Shown: positions 18,559 to 27,043, counted from the stretch's first letter. The stretch: DNA of 64,000 nucleotides from Neisseriaceae bacterium HSC-16F19 (GCF_024171525.1 NZ_JALJZY010000004.1:1-64000), one strand, 5' to 3'. Notes: generated from the sequence alone by a model not told the origin. Numbers and translations: made by a program.

Positions 18559-19104
18559 ATGGCAATTACCCAAGGCGTACACCACGTAGCCTACCGTTGC
18601 AAAGACGCCAAAGAAACGGTGGAGTGGTATCAGAAACACCTGGACATGGGTTTTGTGCTCGCCATTGCCGAAGACAAAGTACCGTCCACCGGCGAGCCGG
18701 ACCCGTATATGCATATTTTTCTGGATGCGGGCGGCGGCAATATCCTGGCTTTTTTTGAGCTGCCGACCAAGCCGGAAATGGGCCGTGATCCCAATACGCC
18801 GTTGTGGACCCAGCATCTGGCGCTGAAAGTGGACAGCATGGATACCCTGCTGGCCACCAAAGACAAGCTGGTCGCCGGTGGGGTGGAGGTGTTGGGCCCG
18901 GTGGACCACACCCTGTTTCAGTCGATTTACTTCTTTGATCCCAGCGGCCACCGCATCGAACTGGCCTGCGAAGTGAGCACGCCGCAAATGAACAAGGCGC
19001 TGGACAAGGTGAAATGGGACATGCTCAACGAGTGGGCGGAGACCAAACGCGCTCCGCAGCATGCGCGCTGGATACACGACGGCAGCGCACCGCCGGAGGT
19101 GTAA
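18559..19104 (+). CDS. VOC-family protein in the tyrosine pathway cluster
   Basis: This 181-residue vicinal-oxygen-chelate fold protein has two beta-alpha-beta-beta-beta modules: GVHHVAYRCKDAKETVEWY at 6-24, FFELP at 65-69, TQHLALKV at 84-91 and FFDPSGHRIELACE at 125-138. Candidate metal ligands are H8 or H9, E67, H86 and E134, the glyoxalase I-like H-E-H-E set. AAGGAGAACATC precedes the ATG. Homologues that I recall in beta-proteobacteria sit beside aromatic-degradation genes, with unproven roles. Its place between hpd and the FAH-family gene, where hmgA would be expected, makes a role in homogentisate or maleylacetoacetate chemistry conceivable. The reaction is unknown. Confidence 0.85.
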   Translation: MAITQGVHHVAYRCKDAKETVEWYQKHLDMGFVLAIAEDKVPSTGEPDPYMHIFLDAGGGNILAFFELPTKPEMGRDPNTPLWTQHLALKVDSMDTLLATKDKLVAGGVEVLGPVDHTLFQSIYFFDPSGHRIELACEVSTPQMNKALDKVKWDMLNEWAETKRAPQHARWIHDGSAPPEV

Positions 19105-19112
19105 GTCATTGC

Positions 19113-19240
19113 GTAGGGTGGGCATGCTTGCCCACCGCCCGTCCCTTGTCGGGAAAACTACCTGTTTGCACAGTAGCCGTAGGTCGGCTCTCCGAGCCGA
19201 CGCACAAACAGATAAACGTCGGCTTGGAGAGCCGACCTGC
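19113..19240. repeat. Single GGTGGGC hairpin followed by a TCGGCTC REPIN
   Basis: GTAGGGTGGGCATGCTTGCC with its closing arm (19113-19136) is a half element. 19179-19240 is a full TCGGCTC doublet whose right foot has decayed to CTGC. Two REP families therefore lie within 130 bases of one gene end. Confidence 0.75.
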
Positions 19241-19277
19241 CTGCTGCCAAGGCCGTATCATGCTTATTTGCACAGAC

Positions 19278-19381
19278 TATAGTCGAATAACACAGAACGA
19301 GACAAGGCAGCAAGCCGAAGACAGTACAGATAGTACGGCAAGGCGCAGCAACGCCGTATCGTTCTGTGTTAAATGACTATA
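19278..19381. mobile_element. Correia-like element, 104 bases
   Basis: The short, internally deleted form, with ends TATAGTCGAATAA and TTAAATGACTATA. It ends directly before AAAAAGGAAACACC, the ribosome-binding site of the FAH-family gene, so the element forms the immediate 5' leader and possibly the promoter of that gene. Confidence 0.87.
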
Positions 19382-19394
19382 AAAAGGAAACACC

Positions 19395-20396
19395 ATGAAA
19401 TTAGCCACATTAAAACAAGGCGGTCGTGACGGCCGTTTGGCGGTGGTCAGCCGCGATCTGAGCCGCTATGTGCTGCCTGAAATCCCAACCCTGCAAGCCG
19501 CGCTGGATGACTGGGACAGTGCCGCGCCCGCATTGCAGGCGGTGTACGACGATTTGAATGCCGATGCCGGCAAAGGCCAGCCTTTCGACCCGGAAGCCTG
19601 CCATTCGCCGCTGCCGCGTGCCTACCAATGGGCCGACGGTTCGGCTTATCTCAACCACGTCGAGCTGGTGCGCAAGGCGCGCAATTCCGAGGTGCCGGAA
19701 TCTTTCTACGAAGACCCGCTGATGTACCAGGGCGGCTCCGACAGCTTTATCGGTCCGCGCGACGAGGTGCTGGCCAAGCCGGAGTGGGGCATCGACTTTG
19801 AAGCCGAAGTGGTGGTGGTGAGCGGCGATCTGAAACAGGGCGCCACCCCGGAAGAGGCGGCACAGGCCATTCGCCTGGTGATGTTGGTGAACGACGTGTC
19901 TTTGCGCGGTCTGATTCCGGCCGAGCTGGCCAAAGGCTTCGGTTTCTTCCAAAGCAAACCGGCCAGCGCCTTCAGCCCGGTGGCGGTCACACCCGACGAG
20001 CTGGGTGATGCCTGGCAGGACAGCAAGGTGCATTTGCCGCTGCGGGTGAAGCTCAATAACGAACTCTTCGGCTATCCCAATGCCGGACAGGACATGACCT
20101 TCAATTTCGGCCAGCTGCTGGCGCATGTCACCAAAACCCGCGATGTGGCCGCCGGCAGCATTGTCGGTTCCGGTACCGTGTCCAACAAACAGGACAATCT
20201 TTACGGCTCCTCCGTGGCCAACGGCGGTGTGGGCTATTGCTGTCTGGCGGAAGTGCGCATGTACGAAACCATAGAGACCGGCAAGCCGCAAACCCCGTTT
20301 ATGGACCATGGCGATGTGGTGGAAGTGGAGATGCTGGACAAAGACGGCAACAATATCTTCGGCACCATCCGCAACCGCGTGAATACGCAGTATTGA
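19395..20396 (+). CDS. Fumarylacetoacetate hydrolase family protein
   Basis: This 333-residue FAH-fold hydrolase probably cleaves fumarylacetoacetate to fumarate and acetoacetate, the last carbon-carbon cleavage in tyrosine breakdown. The metal-site acidic residues appear in GIDFEAEVVVVSGD and LVNDVSLRG. A substrate-loop-like FGFFQSKPASAFSPV and the core IVGSGTVSN are present. It is of the shorter bacterial class, as found with hpd and maiA in Vibrio, rather than the 420-residue animal type. AAGGAAACACC precedes the ATG. A Correia-like element abuts its leader, so it may be transcribed separately from hpd. Confidence 0.9.
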   Translation: MKLATLKQGGRDGRLAVVSRDLSRYVLPEIPTLQAALDDWDSAAPALQAVYDDLNADAGKGQPFDPEACHSPLPRAYQWADGSAYLNHVELVRKARNSEVPESFYEDPLMYQGGSDSFIGPRDEVLAKPEWGIDFEAEVVVVSGDLKQGATPEEAAQAIRLVMLVNDVSLRGLIPAELAKGFGFFQSKPASAFSPVAVTPDELGDAWQDSKVHLPLRVKLNNELFGYPNAGQDMTFNFGQLLAHVTKTRDVAAGSIVGSGTVSNKQDNLYGSSVANGGVGYCCLAEVRMYETIETGKPQTPFMDHGDVVEVEMLDKDGNNIFGTIRNRVNTQY

Positions 20397-20413
20397 TGTG
20401 ATTCAGGCAGCCT

Positions 20414-20483
20414 GTAGCTTGGGTTGAAAACCCAACATTTATGTAACGAATTTGCATTCGTTGGGTCTGGCGACCCAACCTAC
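20414..20483. repeat. REPIN doublet, TTGGGT family
   Basis: GTAGCTTGGGTTGAAAACCC begins the left hairpin and the right arm TTGGGTCTGGCGACCCAA ends in CTAC. The same family recurs at 22125, 22238 and 44007. Confidence 0.78.
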
Positions 20484-20560
20484 AGCTCAGGCTGCCTGAA
20501 AACCCAAACACACGAATTATTTTTACGCTTTAAAAATCAAGCAACAAGAGGAGAGTAAAA

Positions 20561-21961
20561 ATGAAGGAAGCTTTAATCCGCATCCGCTCGCGCGAAGCGC
20601 TGATGGTGGCTTTGGCGATTGTGGCGGTGATGGGCGTCACCATGATCGGCTTCGGTTGGGTGCCGCATATTTCCATTCTGCTGGTGCTGTGCGGCCTGAT
20701 GGCCTATGGCAAATTCAAAGGCCAGAGCTTTAGCGCCATGCAGGAGAAAATGGCCGAAGGGGTGATGTCCGGCATCGGCGCCATCTATCTGTTTTTCTTT
20801 ATCGGCCTGTTGGTGTCGGCGCTGATGATGTCCGGCGCCATCCCCACGCTGATGTATTACGGTTTCGACCTGATTTCGCCGCGCATGTTCTATCTGTCGG
20901 CCTTTATCCTGACCTCGGTGATCGGTGTGGCTTTGGGCAGCGGTTTTACCACCTGCGCCACCGCCGGTGTGGCCTTTTTGGGTATGGCCGAAGCCTTTGA
21001 CGCCAATCCGGCGATTGTGGCCGGTGCCGTGGTTTCCGGCGCGCTCTTTGGCGACAAAATGTCGCCACTGTCCGACACCACCACCATTGCCGCATCCATC
21101 GTCGGCGTCGACCTGTTCGACCATATCCGCAATATGATGTACACCACCATTCCCGCGTGGATTATCACCGCCGTGCTGCTGTGGGTGCTCACCGGCAATG
21201 TGGCCCATGCCGATTTGGCCGATGTGGCCAAGATGCAGCAGCAATTGGTGGAAAGCGGCCTGGTACACGGCTATGCCTTGCTGCCCTTTGTGGTGCTGGT
21301 GGCGCTGGCGCTGCACAAAGTCAATGCCATTTACACCATTATCGCCACCATTATTGCAGCCTTGCTGGTGACCTATATGCACAGCAGCCCCGGCATCGAC
21401 CAATTGGGCGGCTATTTCTTCAGCGGCTACAAACTGGCCGAGGGTGTGGATCTGGGTTCGGTGGGCCGTTTGGTCACCCGCGGCGGCCTGGAAAGCATGT
21501 TTTTCAGCCAAATGATTGTGATTCTGGCGCTGAGCCTGGGCGGTCTGCTCAACGGCTTGGGCGTGCTGCCGGCACTGTTGGCGGGCATCGGCTATCTGCT
21601 CACCACCGTGGGCCGGGCCACTTTTACCGCCGCCGTCACCGCTACCGGCATCAACGTGCTGATTGGCGAGCAGTATCTGAGCCTGCTGCTCACCGGCAAT
21701 ACCTTCAAACCGCTGTATGAGCGCCTGGGCCTGCACCCGCGCAATCTGGCGCGCACCATTGAAGACGCCGGTACCGTGATCAATCCGCTGGTGCCTTGGG
21801 GCGTGTACGGCGTATTCCTGGCGGGCATACTGGGTGTGCCGGTGATCGAATACCTGCCCTATGCCTTCTTCTGCTACTTCAGCCTGATTCTGACCCTGAT
21901 CTTCGGCTTTACCGGCCTGACCATCAGCAAGGCGGATCCGCAAGAGCAGACCGGCGCTTAA
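20561..21961 (+). CDS. nhaC: NhaC-family Na+/H+ antiporter
   Basis: This 466-residue inner-membrane protein with 10-12 predicted helices belongs to the NhaC / ion-transporter superfamily. Signature stretches are GSGFTTCATAGVAFLGMAEAF (about 127-147), the discontinuous-helix region ALFGDKMSPLSDTTTIAAS, and GVLPALLAGIGYLL. The family includes Na+/H+ antiporters and Na+-coupled carboxylate exchangers such as MleN. GAGGAGAG precedes the ATG. Because it lies inside the tyrosine catabolic run, between the FAH-family gene and maiA, it may instead move an organic acid or aromatic substrate. That is an inference from context only. Confidence 0.88.
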   Translation: MKEALIRIRSREALMVALAIVAVMGVTMIGFGWVPHISILLVLCGLMAYGKFKGQSFSAMQEKMAEGVMSGIGAIYLFFFIGLLVSALMMSGAIPTLMYYGFDLISPRMFYLSAFILTSVIGVALGSGFTTCATAGVAFLGMAEAFDANPAIVAGAVVSGALFGDKMSPLSDTTTIAASIVGVDLFDHIRNMMYTTIPAWIITAVLLWVLTGNVAHADLADVAKMQQQLVESGLVHGYALLPFVVLVALALHKVNAIYTIIATIIAALLVTYMHSSPGIDQLGGYFFSGYKLAEGVDLGSVGRLVTRGGLESMFFSQMIVILALSLGGLLNGLGVLPALLAGIGYLLTTVGRATFTAAVTATGINVLIGEQYLSLLLTGNTFKPLYERLGLHPRNLARTIEDAGTVINPLVPWGVYGVFLAGILGVPVIEYLPYAFFCYFSLILTLIFGFTGLTISKADPQEQTGA

Positions 21962-22013
21962 TCAACAGGCTGCCTGAAAAGAGATGAAGTAACTGCAAAA
22001 CAATCCGGACGTC

Positions 22014-22225
22014 ATTCCCGCGCAGGCGGGAATCCATGGGAAAATTTAAGAAATCAAAAATTAATACAAAGGTTTCTTAATACTATGGATGGATTTCCGC
22101 GTACGCGGGAATGACGGCAGATGTGTAGGTTGGGTCGCAGACCCAACAAAACCTAACCGTTGCACAAATGTTGGGTTTGCAACCCAACCTACATCACTGT
22201 GGATCGATTCCCCCTACGCGGGAAT
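22014..22225. repeat. dRS3-type repeats (NIME-like block)
   Basis: ATTCCC-8 bases-GGGAAT at 22014-22033 fits the meningococcal dRS3 consensus exactly. 22093-22112 fits with one mismatch, and 22207-22225 with a 7-base spacer. Between the first two lie 60 AT-rich bases. In Neisseria such arrays are called intergenic mosaic elements and dRS3 is a filamentous-phage integration target. With two TTGGGT REPINs this fills the 370-base gap before maiA. Confidence 0.75.
22125..22192. repeat. REPIN doublet, TTGGGT family
   Basis: GTAGGTTGGGTCGCAGACCC begins the left hairpin and the right arm ends TTGCAACCCAACCTAC. It is interleaved with dRS3 copies. Confidence 0.8.
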
Positions 22226-22237
22226 GACGGCAGATGC

Positions 22238-22305
22238 GTAGCTTGGGTCGCAGACCCAACAAAACCTAACCGTTGCACAGATGTTGGGTTTGCAACCCAA
22301 CCTAC
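22238..22305. repeat. REPIN doublet, TTGGGT family
   Basis: A near-identical second copy of the 22125 doublet, 113 bases further on, together with its preceding GCGGGAATGACGGCAGATG. Repeat and dRS3 half have thus been duplicated as one block. Confidence 0.8.
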
Positions 22306-22335
22306 ATCACTATTTCAGGCAGCCGGGAGCAAGTG

Positions 22336-22977
22336 ATGAAACTCTATACCTATTACCGCAGTTCCGCCGCCTACCGCGTGCGCATTGCCCTGAATTTAAA
22401 AAACATTCCCCACGAGTCGGCGTTTGTGCATCTGGTGAAAGCGGGCGGAGAACACAAACAGGCGGCCTATGCCGCGCTCAATCCGCAGCAGCTGGTGCCT
22501 GCGCTGGAAGATAAGGGCCGGGTGCTGACCCAATCGCTGGCGATTATCGAGTATCTGGACGAAACCCATGCCGATACGCCTTTGCTGCCCGCCGATGCCG
22601 CCGGGCGGGCGCGTGTACGGGCCATGGCCCAGTTGATTGCCTGCGACACCCACCCGCTCAACAATCTGCGCGTGCTGCGCTACCTGCAAAACACCCTCGC
22701 TGCCGATGAGGCAGCCCGCAACGACTGGTACCGCCATTGGGTGCAGGAAAGCTTTGCCGCCCTGGAAACCCTGCTGCAATCGGCAGATACCGGCCGCTTC
22801 TGCCACGGCGACAGCCCCAGCTTGGCCGATTGCTGCCTGGTGCCGCAGGTGTATAACGCCCGCCGCTTTCATGTGGATTTAAGTCCGTATCCCACCATCG
22901 TGCGCATCGATGCCGAATGTGCCGCCTTGCCCGCTTTTCAGGCAGCCGCACCGGAGAATCAGCCCGATGCGGAATAA
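22336..22977 (+). CDS. maiA: Maleylacetoacetate isomerase
   Basis: This zeta-class glutathione transferase isomerises maleylacetoacetate to fumarylacetoacetate using glutathione. The 213-residue product starts MKLYTYYRSSAAYRVRIAL, with the zeta motif SSxxxRVRIAL at 9-19; the C-terminal helical domain carries CHGDSPSLADCCLVPQVYNA. GGGAG precedes the ATG at 22336, and the 21 in-frame codons before it are translated REPIN and were excluded. It works between HmgA (not in the window) and the FAH-family hydrolase encoded upstream. scoA follows 38 bases later. Confidence 0.94.
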   Translation: MKLYTYYRSSAAYRVRIALNLKNIPHESAFVHLVKAGGEHKQAAYAALNPQQLVPALEDKGRVLTQSLAIIEYLDETHADTPLLPADAAGRARVRAMAQLIACDTHPLNNLRVLRYLQNTLAADEAARNDWYRHWVQESFAALETLLQSADTGRFCHGDSPSLADCCLVPQVYNARRFHVDLSPYPTIVRIDAECAALPAFQAAAPENQPDAE

Positions 22978-23015
22978 ACAGCACACCCTGTGATTTTTGA
23001 TAAAGAGGAAAAACC

Positions 23016-23714
23016 ATGAACAAAATCTATCCCAGTGCCGATGCCGCCCTTCAAGGCGTGGTGGCCGACGGCCAAACCCTGGCCGTAGGCGGCTTCGGCC
23101 TGTGCGGTATTCCCGAAACCCTGATTTGCGCCCTGCGCGACAGCGGTGTGAAAGACTTAACCTGCATCAGCAATAATGCCGGTGTCGATGATTTCGGTCT
23201 CGGCCTGCTGCTGCAAACCCGCCAAATCAAGAAAATGATTTCGTCTTATGTGGGCGAAAACAAAGAATTCGAGCGCCAATATCTGGCCGGCGAACTCGAA
23301 GTCGAGCTCACCCCGCAAGGCACGCTGGCGGAAAAACTGCGTGCCGGCGGCGCCGGTATTCCCGCCTTCTTCACCCGCACCGGTGTCGGTACCCGCGTGG
23401 CCGAAGGCAAGGAAGTGCGCGAATTCGACGGCCACGAATACGTGCTCGAGCGCTCGCTCACCGCCGATGTGGCGCTGGTCAAAGCGTGGAAGGCAGACGA
23501 AGCGGGCAATCTGGTGTTCCGCAAAACCGCCCGCAATTTCAATCCCGATGTCGCCACCGCCGGACGCATCACCATTGTGGAAGTGGAAGAGCTGCTGCCC
23601 ACCGGCAGCCTGGACCCGGACCAAATCCATCTGCCCGGCATCTACGTGCACCGCATCGTGGTCAATCCCACCCCCGAAAAACGCATCGAACAACGCACCA
23701 TCCGCAATACATAA
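23016..23714 (+). CDS. scoA: 3-oxoacid CoA-transferase subunit A
   Basis: ScoA and ScoB together transfer CoA from succinyl-CoA to acetoacetate, giving acetoacetyl-CoA, which lets the acetoacetate end of tyrosine breakdown enter acetyl-CoA metabolism. The 232-residue product has the glycine-rich opening VGGFGLCGIPETLI and the SNNAGVDDFGLGLLL stretch typical of the alpha subunit. AGAGGAAAAACC precedes the ATG at 23016. scoB follows after 11 bases, so the two are surely co-translated. Confidence 0.95.
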   Translation: MNKIYPSADAALQGVVADGQTLAVGGFGLCGIPETLICALRDSGVKDLTCISNNAGVDDFGLGLLLQTRQIKKMISSYVGENKEFERQYLAGELEVELTPQGTLAEKLRAGGAGIPAFFTRTGVGTRVAEGKEVREFDGHEYVLERSLTADVALVKAWKADEAGNLVFRKTARNFNPDVATAGRITIVEVEELLPTGSLDPDQIHLPGIYVHRIVVNPTPEKRIEQRTIRNT

Positions 23715-23725
23715 GGAGCACACAC

Positions 23726-24355
23726 ATGGCTTGGAACCGCGAACAAATGGCGCAACGCGCCGCCCGCGAGCTGCAAGACGGCTTTTATGTCAACCTCGGC
23801 ATCGGCCTGCCGACCCTGGTGGCCAACCACATTCCCGACGGCGTGAAGGTGATGCTGCAATCGGAAAACGGCCTGCTCGGCATCGGCGCATTCCCCACGG
23901 AAGACGAACTGGATGCCGACCTGATCAATGCCGGCAAACAAACCGTGACTGCACAAACCGGCGCCAGCTTTTTCTCCAGCTCGCAATCATTCGCCATGAT
24001 CCGCGGCGGCAAAATCAATCTGGCGATTTTGGGCGCCATGGAAGTGTCGCAAGAGGGCGATTTGGCCAACTGGATGATTCCCGGCAAAATGGTCAAGGGC
24101 ATGGGCGGCGCCATGGATTTGGTGGCCGGCGTGCAGCGCGTGATTGTGCTGATGGAACACACCGCCAAAGACGGCAGCTTCAAAATCAAGCCGCAATGTG
24201 ATTTGCCGCTCACCGGCAAGCAGGTAGTCAACCGCATCATCACCGATTTGGCGGTGCTGGATGTGACCGAAGCAGGCTTGAAGCTGGTGGAACTGGCCGA
24301 CGGCGTCACTTTTGAGGAAGTACAGCAGAAAACCGGTGTGCCGGTGCTGCAATAA
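23726..24355 (+). CDS. scoB: 3-oxoacid CoA-transferase subunit B
   Basis: The beta subunit carries the catalytic glutamate that forms the enzyme-CoA thioester: E47 in the SENG motif (QSENGLLGIG). The 209-residue product starts at MAWNREQMAQRAA with AAGGAG upstream; the longer frame from 23486 overlaps scoA out of frame and is not used. The MGGAMDLVAG loop is as in other family members. It is the last gene of the tyrosine cluster and is followed by a strong paired uptake-sequence terminator. Confidence 0.95.
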   Translation: MAWNREQMAQRAARELQDGFYVNLGIGLPTLVANHIPDGVKVMLQSENGLLGIGAFPTEDELDADLINAGKQTVTAQTGASFFSSSQSFAMIRGGKINLAILGAMEVSQEGDLANWMIPGKMVKGMGGAMDLVAGVQRVIVLMEHTAKDGSFKIKPQCDLPLTGKQVVNRIITDLAVLDVTEAGLKLVELADGVTFEEVQQKTGVPVLQ

Positions 24356-24371
24356 TGTGTGCTGAAGCTTT

Positions 24372-24405
24372 AAGGCTGCCTGAAAGGTTTCAGGCAGCCT
24401 TTTTG
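24372..24405 (+). terminator. Terminator after scoB
   Basis: AAGGCTGCCTGAAA and TTTCAGGCAGCCTT are paired uptake sequences followed by TTTTGTTG. Confidence 0.8.
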
Positions 24406-24521
24406 TTGTCCGGCAGTACCCCTATCCGCCACGGCTCAAGTTGTGCTACTGTGCAGGCTTTTGTTTGCCATCTGATTCGATATATGGGTGCGGTTCCGAC
24501 CGTAAAAGGGAATTCTGGTCT

Positions 24522-25718
24522 ATGACGCGGAAACAACAAACGGGTGTACTGTTGGCGTTGGCGGTATTGCTGCTGGCGGCCAACCAGCGCGCGCCGATAG
24601 TGGCGGTGGGGCCTTTGGCGCCGCTGATTCAGGCGGATTTGCAGCTGGGCAGCACGCTGATGGGCTGGGTGACCAGCCTGCCGGTGCTGTGTTTTGCGCT
24701 GTTTGCTCCGGCGGCGCCGTGGCTGGCGCGGCGTTTTGGAGTGCAAAAAGTGCTGGCGGGCGCAGCGGCGCTGCTGCTGGCGGGCATTGTTTTGCGCACG
24801 GCCTATGCGCATGCGGCGGTCTTGCTGGCGGGCACTTTGGTGCTGTCGCTGGGCATTACCCTGGCCAATATTCTGCAACCGAGCGTGGTGAAACGTTATT
24901 TCCCGCTGCGGGTGGGACTGATGACGGCTTTGTTCTCGGCGGTGATGTCGCTGGTGGCAGGTACGGCCTCGGCGGTGTCGGTGCCGCTGGCGGAACGTTA
25001 CGATTGGGCGGCGGCTTTGTGGCTGTGGGCCTTTCCGGCCTTGCTGGCGCTGCTGGTGTGGCTGTGGGTATTACGCGGCAGCGAAGCGGCGGCACCGGCA
25101 CCCGCCACGGCGGCGGTAGACCTGCCTTTGTGGCGTTTGCCGCTGGCGTGGAGCATCAGCGTGTTTATGGGTTCGCAGTCTTTGGTGTATTACATGATGG
25201 CGGCGTGGTTGCCAGCGATGGTGGTGAGCAAAGGCGTGCCTTTGGTAGAGGCGGGCTGGTACGGGCTGGTGTTTCAATGGGTGTCGATACCGGTGTCGTT
25301 TGCGGTGGGCATGCTGGCCGAGCGCATGCGCAAGCAAACCGTGTTGGCGGTGGGCGCTTCGCTGTGCGGCATTACCGGCGTGCTGGGGTTGTGGTTTTTA
25401 CCCACCGGCTGGGCCACGCTGTGCGTGGTGCTGATGGGTGCCAGTACCGCCGGCGCATTTGCTTTGAGCCTGATGTTTTTCAGCCTGCGTACCGACACCC
25501 CGGCGGAAGCGGGGCGTTTGTCGGCCATGGCGCAGACCGTGGGCTATCTGCTGGCAGCCGTCGGCCCGGCGGGTGCGGGCTGGTTGTTGGATGCCAGCGG
25601 CAGCTGGTTGTGGCCCTTGGGCTTGTTGGCCGGCGTATTGCTGATACAATGCGCCTGCGGCTGGCACAGCGCCCAGCCGCATACTTTGCGCCAAAGCGCG
25701 GCGCGCCGCCGGTCTTGA
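24522..25718 (+). CDS. MFS transporter, CynX/NimT type
   Basis: This 398-residue, twelve-helix major facilitator is of the CynX/NimT (YeaN) branch. The hallmark N-terminus LLAANQRAPIVAVGPLAPLIQADLQL, TSLPVLCFALFAP in the second helix and LPLWRLPLAWSISVFMGSQSLVYYMMAAWLP after the central loop all fit. The family exports or imports cyanate, 2-nitroimidazole and unknown metabolites; the substrate here is not predictable. I start at ATG 24522 (MTRKQQ); upstream codons to 24441 look untranslated. It is followed by a 68-residue membrane protein 29 bases downstream. Confidence 0.85.
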   Translation: MTRKQQTGVLLALAVLLLAANQRAPIVAVGPLAPLIQADLQLGSTLMGWVTSLPVLCFALFAPAAPWLARRFGVQKVLAGAAALLLAGIVLRTAYAHAAVLLAGTLVLSLGITLANILQPSVVKRYFPLRVGLMTALFSAVMSLVAGTASAVSVPLAERYDWAAALWLWAFPALLALLVWLWVLRGSEAAAPAPATAAVDLPLWRLPLAWSISVFMGSQSLVYYMMAAWLPAMVVSKGVPLVEAGWYGLVFQWVSIPVSFAVGMLAERMRKQTVLAVGASLCGITGVLGLWFLPTGWATLCVVLMGASTAGAFALSLMFFSLRTDTPAEAGRLSAMAQTVGYLLAAVGPAGAGWLLDASGSWLWPLGLLAGVLLIQCACGWHSAQPHTLRQSAARRRS

Positions 25719-25747
25719 GGCCGGACAGATTAAGGAAAGCACGCATC

Positions 25748-25954
25748 ATGACTGAAGCAGAATTCTCCCAATGGTCGATGAAGATTTTACTGGTGGGCCT
25801 GGTGATTTTCTTGGGCTTTATCATTTGGGATTTGGGCAAAAAATCCAATGCCGGCAAATTCGGCACCGCCATGCTGTTTTTGGTGCTCGGCTTGGGCGTG
25901 GCCGGTTTTATCTTTAAAGAAAGCCTGATCGGGCTGCTGATGAGCTTCAGATAG
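25748..25954 (+). CDS. DUF2788 small membrane protein
   Basis: This 68-residue protein has two hydrophobic helices (about 12-30 and 39-63) separated by WDLGKKSNAGKFG. It matches the DUF2788 family, conserved in Neisseria and Pseudomonas and without known function. AAGGAAAGC precedes the ATG at 25748. A larger open frame runs into it from upstream but reads the MFS gene out of phase. Thirty bases later comes yejB, with an uptake sequence between them. Confidence 0.8.
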   Translation: MTEAEFSQWSMKILLVGLVIFLGFIIWDLGKKSNAGKFGTAMLFLVLGLGVAGFIFKESLIGLLMSFR

Positions 25955-25984
25955 GCTGCCTGAAAAGCCTAAGGAATCCCGCCC

Positions 25985-27043
25985 ATGCTGGCCTATACCG
26001 TCAAACGCCTGTTGCTGCTGATCCCCACTTTGCTGGGGATTTTGGCCATTACCTTTGCCATCATCCAGTTTGTGCCCGGCGGGCCGGTGGAGCAGCTGAT
26101 GGCGCAGTTGCAGGGGCAGACCTTTGCCACCGAGGCCGGGGGCGGTAGCAGCAGTATGGCTTCGGCGCGTTCCGGCGGCCATTTGGGCGCGGAGGAAATC
26201 GCCAAACTCAACGAACTCTACGGCTTCGACAAACCGGTGCTGCAACGCTTCGGCGATATGTTGTGGCGCTTTGTGCGTTTTGATTTGGGCGACAGTTTTT
26301 TCCACCACCAAAGCGTGGGCGAGCTGATTGCCGCCAAGCTGCCGGTGTCTATGAGCCTGGGGCTGTGGACTTTTTTCCTCACCTATCTCTTTTGCATTCC
26401 TCTGGGCATTATCAAAGCCCTGCGCGACGGTTCGCGCTTCGATGCCGCCACCAGCCTGCTGATTCTGGTGGGCTATGCCATTCCGCCTTTTGTGCTGGGT
26501 TTGGTGCTGCTGGTGTTGTTTGGCGGCGGCAGTTTCTGGGCGCTGTTTCCGCTCGGCGGCCTAGTGAGCGACAACTGGCACGAGCTCTCGTTCTGGCACA
26601 AAATCGGCGATTATCTGTGGCATATGGCGCTGCCGGTTACCGCCATGGTGGCGGGCAATCTGGCGGTGCTGACCATGCTCACCAAAAACGTGTTTCTGGA
26701 AGAAATCCGCCGCCAATACGTCTATACCGCCCGCGCCAAAGGGCTGCCTGAAAAACAAATCCTGCTCAAACACGTGTTCCGCAATGCGCTGATTCCGCTG
26801 ATTACCGGTTTTCCCGCCGCCTTTATCGGCGCGTTTTTCACCGGCAGCCTGCTCATCGAAACCCTGTTTTCCCTCGACGGTTTGGGGCTGTTGTCTTATG
26901 AGTCGGTGATGAAGCGCGATTATCCGGTGGTAATGGGCTCGCTGTATGTGTTCACGCTCATGGGCCTCGCGGCCAAGCTGTTGTCGGATTTGTCCTATAT
27001 GTGGGTGGACCCGCGCATTCATTTCGGAGGGCGTGATTCATGA
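25985..27043 (+). CDS. yejB: Peptide ABC transporter permease YejB
   Basis: This inner-membrane permease belongs to the YejABEF importer, which takes up oligopeptides and, in enteric bacteria, microcin C. The 352-residue product starts MLAYTVKRLLLLIPTLLGIL and has six helices. Its EAA-loop stretch is YTARAKGLPEKQILLKHVFRNALIPLIT, which itself contains an uptake sequence (GGGCTGCCTGAAAA). It overlaps yejE by four bases (ATGA), so the operon is translationally coupled. The substrate-binding protein gene yejA, usually first in the operon, is absent. Confidence 0.93.
   Translation: MLAYTVKRLLLLIPTLLGILAITFAIIQFVPGGPVEQLMAQLQGQTFATEAGGGSSSMASARSGGHLGAEEIAKLNELYGFDKPVLQRFGDMLWRFVRFDLGDSFFHHQSVGELIAAKLPVSMSLGLWTFFLTYLFCIPLGIIKALRDGSRFDAATSLLILVGYAIPPFVLGLVLLVLFGGGSFWALFPLGGLVSDNWHELSFWHKIGDYLWHMALPVTAMVAGNLAVLTMLTKNVFLEEIRRQYVYTARAKGLPEKQILLKHVFRNALIPLITGFPAAFIGAFFTGSLLIETLFSLDGLGLLSYESVMKRDYPVVMGSLYVFTLMGLAAKLLSDLSYMWVDPRIHFGGRDS

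Noticed and set aside
18559..19104. Calling the VOC protein homogentisate dioxygenase
   Set aside because: The known enzyme has a cupin fold. Position in the cluster alone does not prove the reaction.
20573..21943. A 456-codon open frame antisense to nhaC
   Set aside because: It is rich in histidine and glutamine with no domain, as expected from the complement of a hydrophobic membrane protein.
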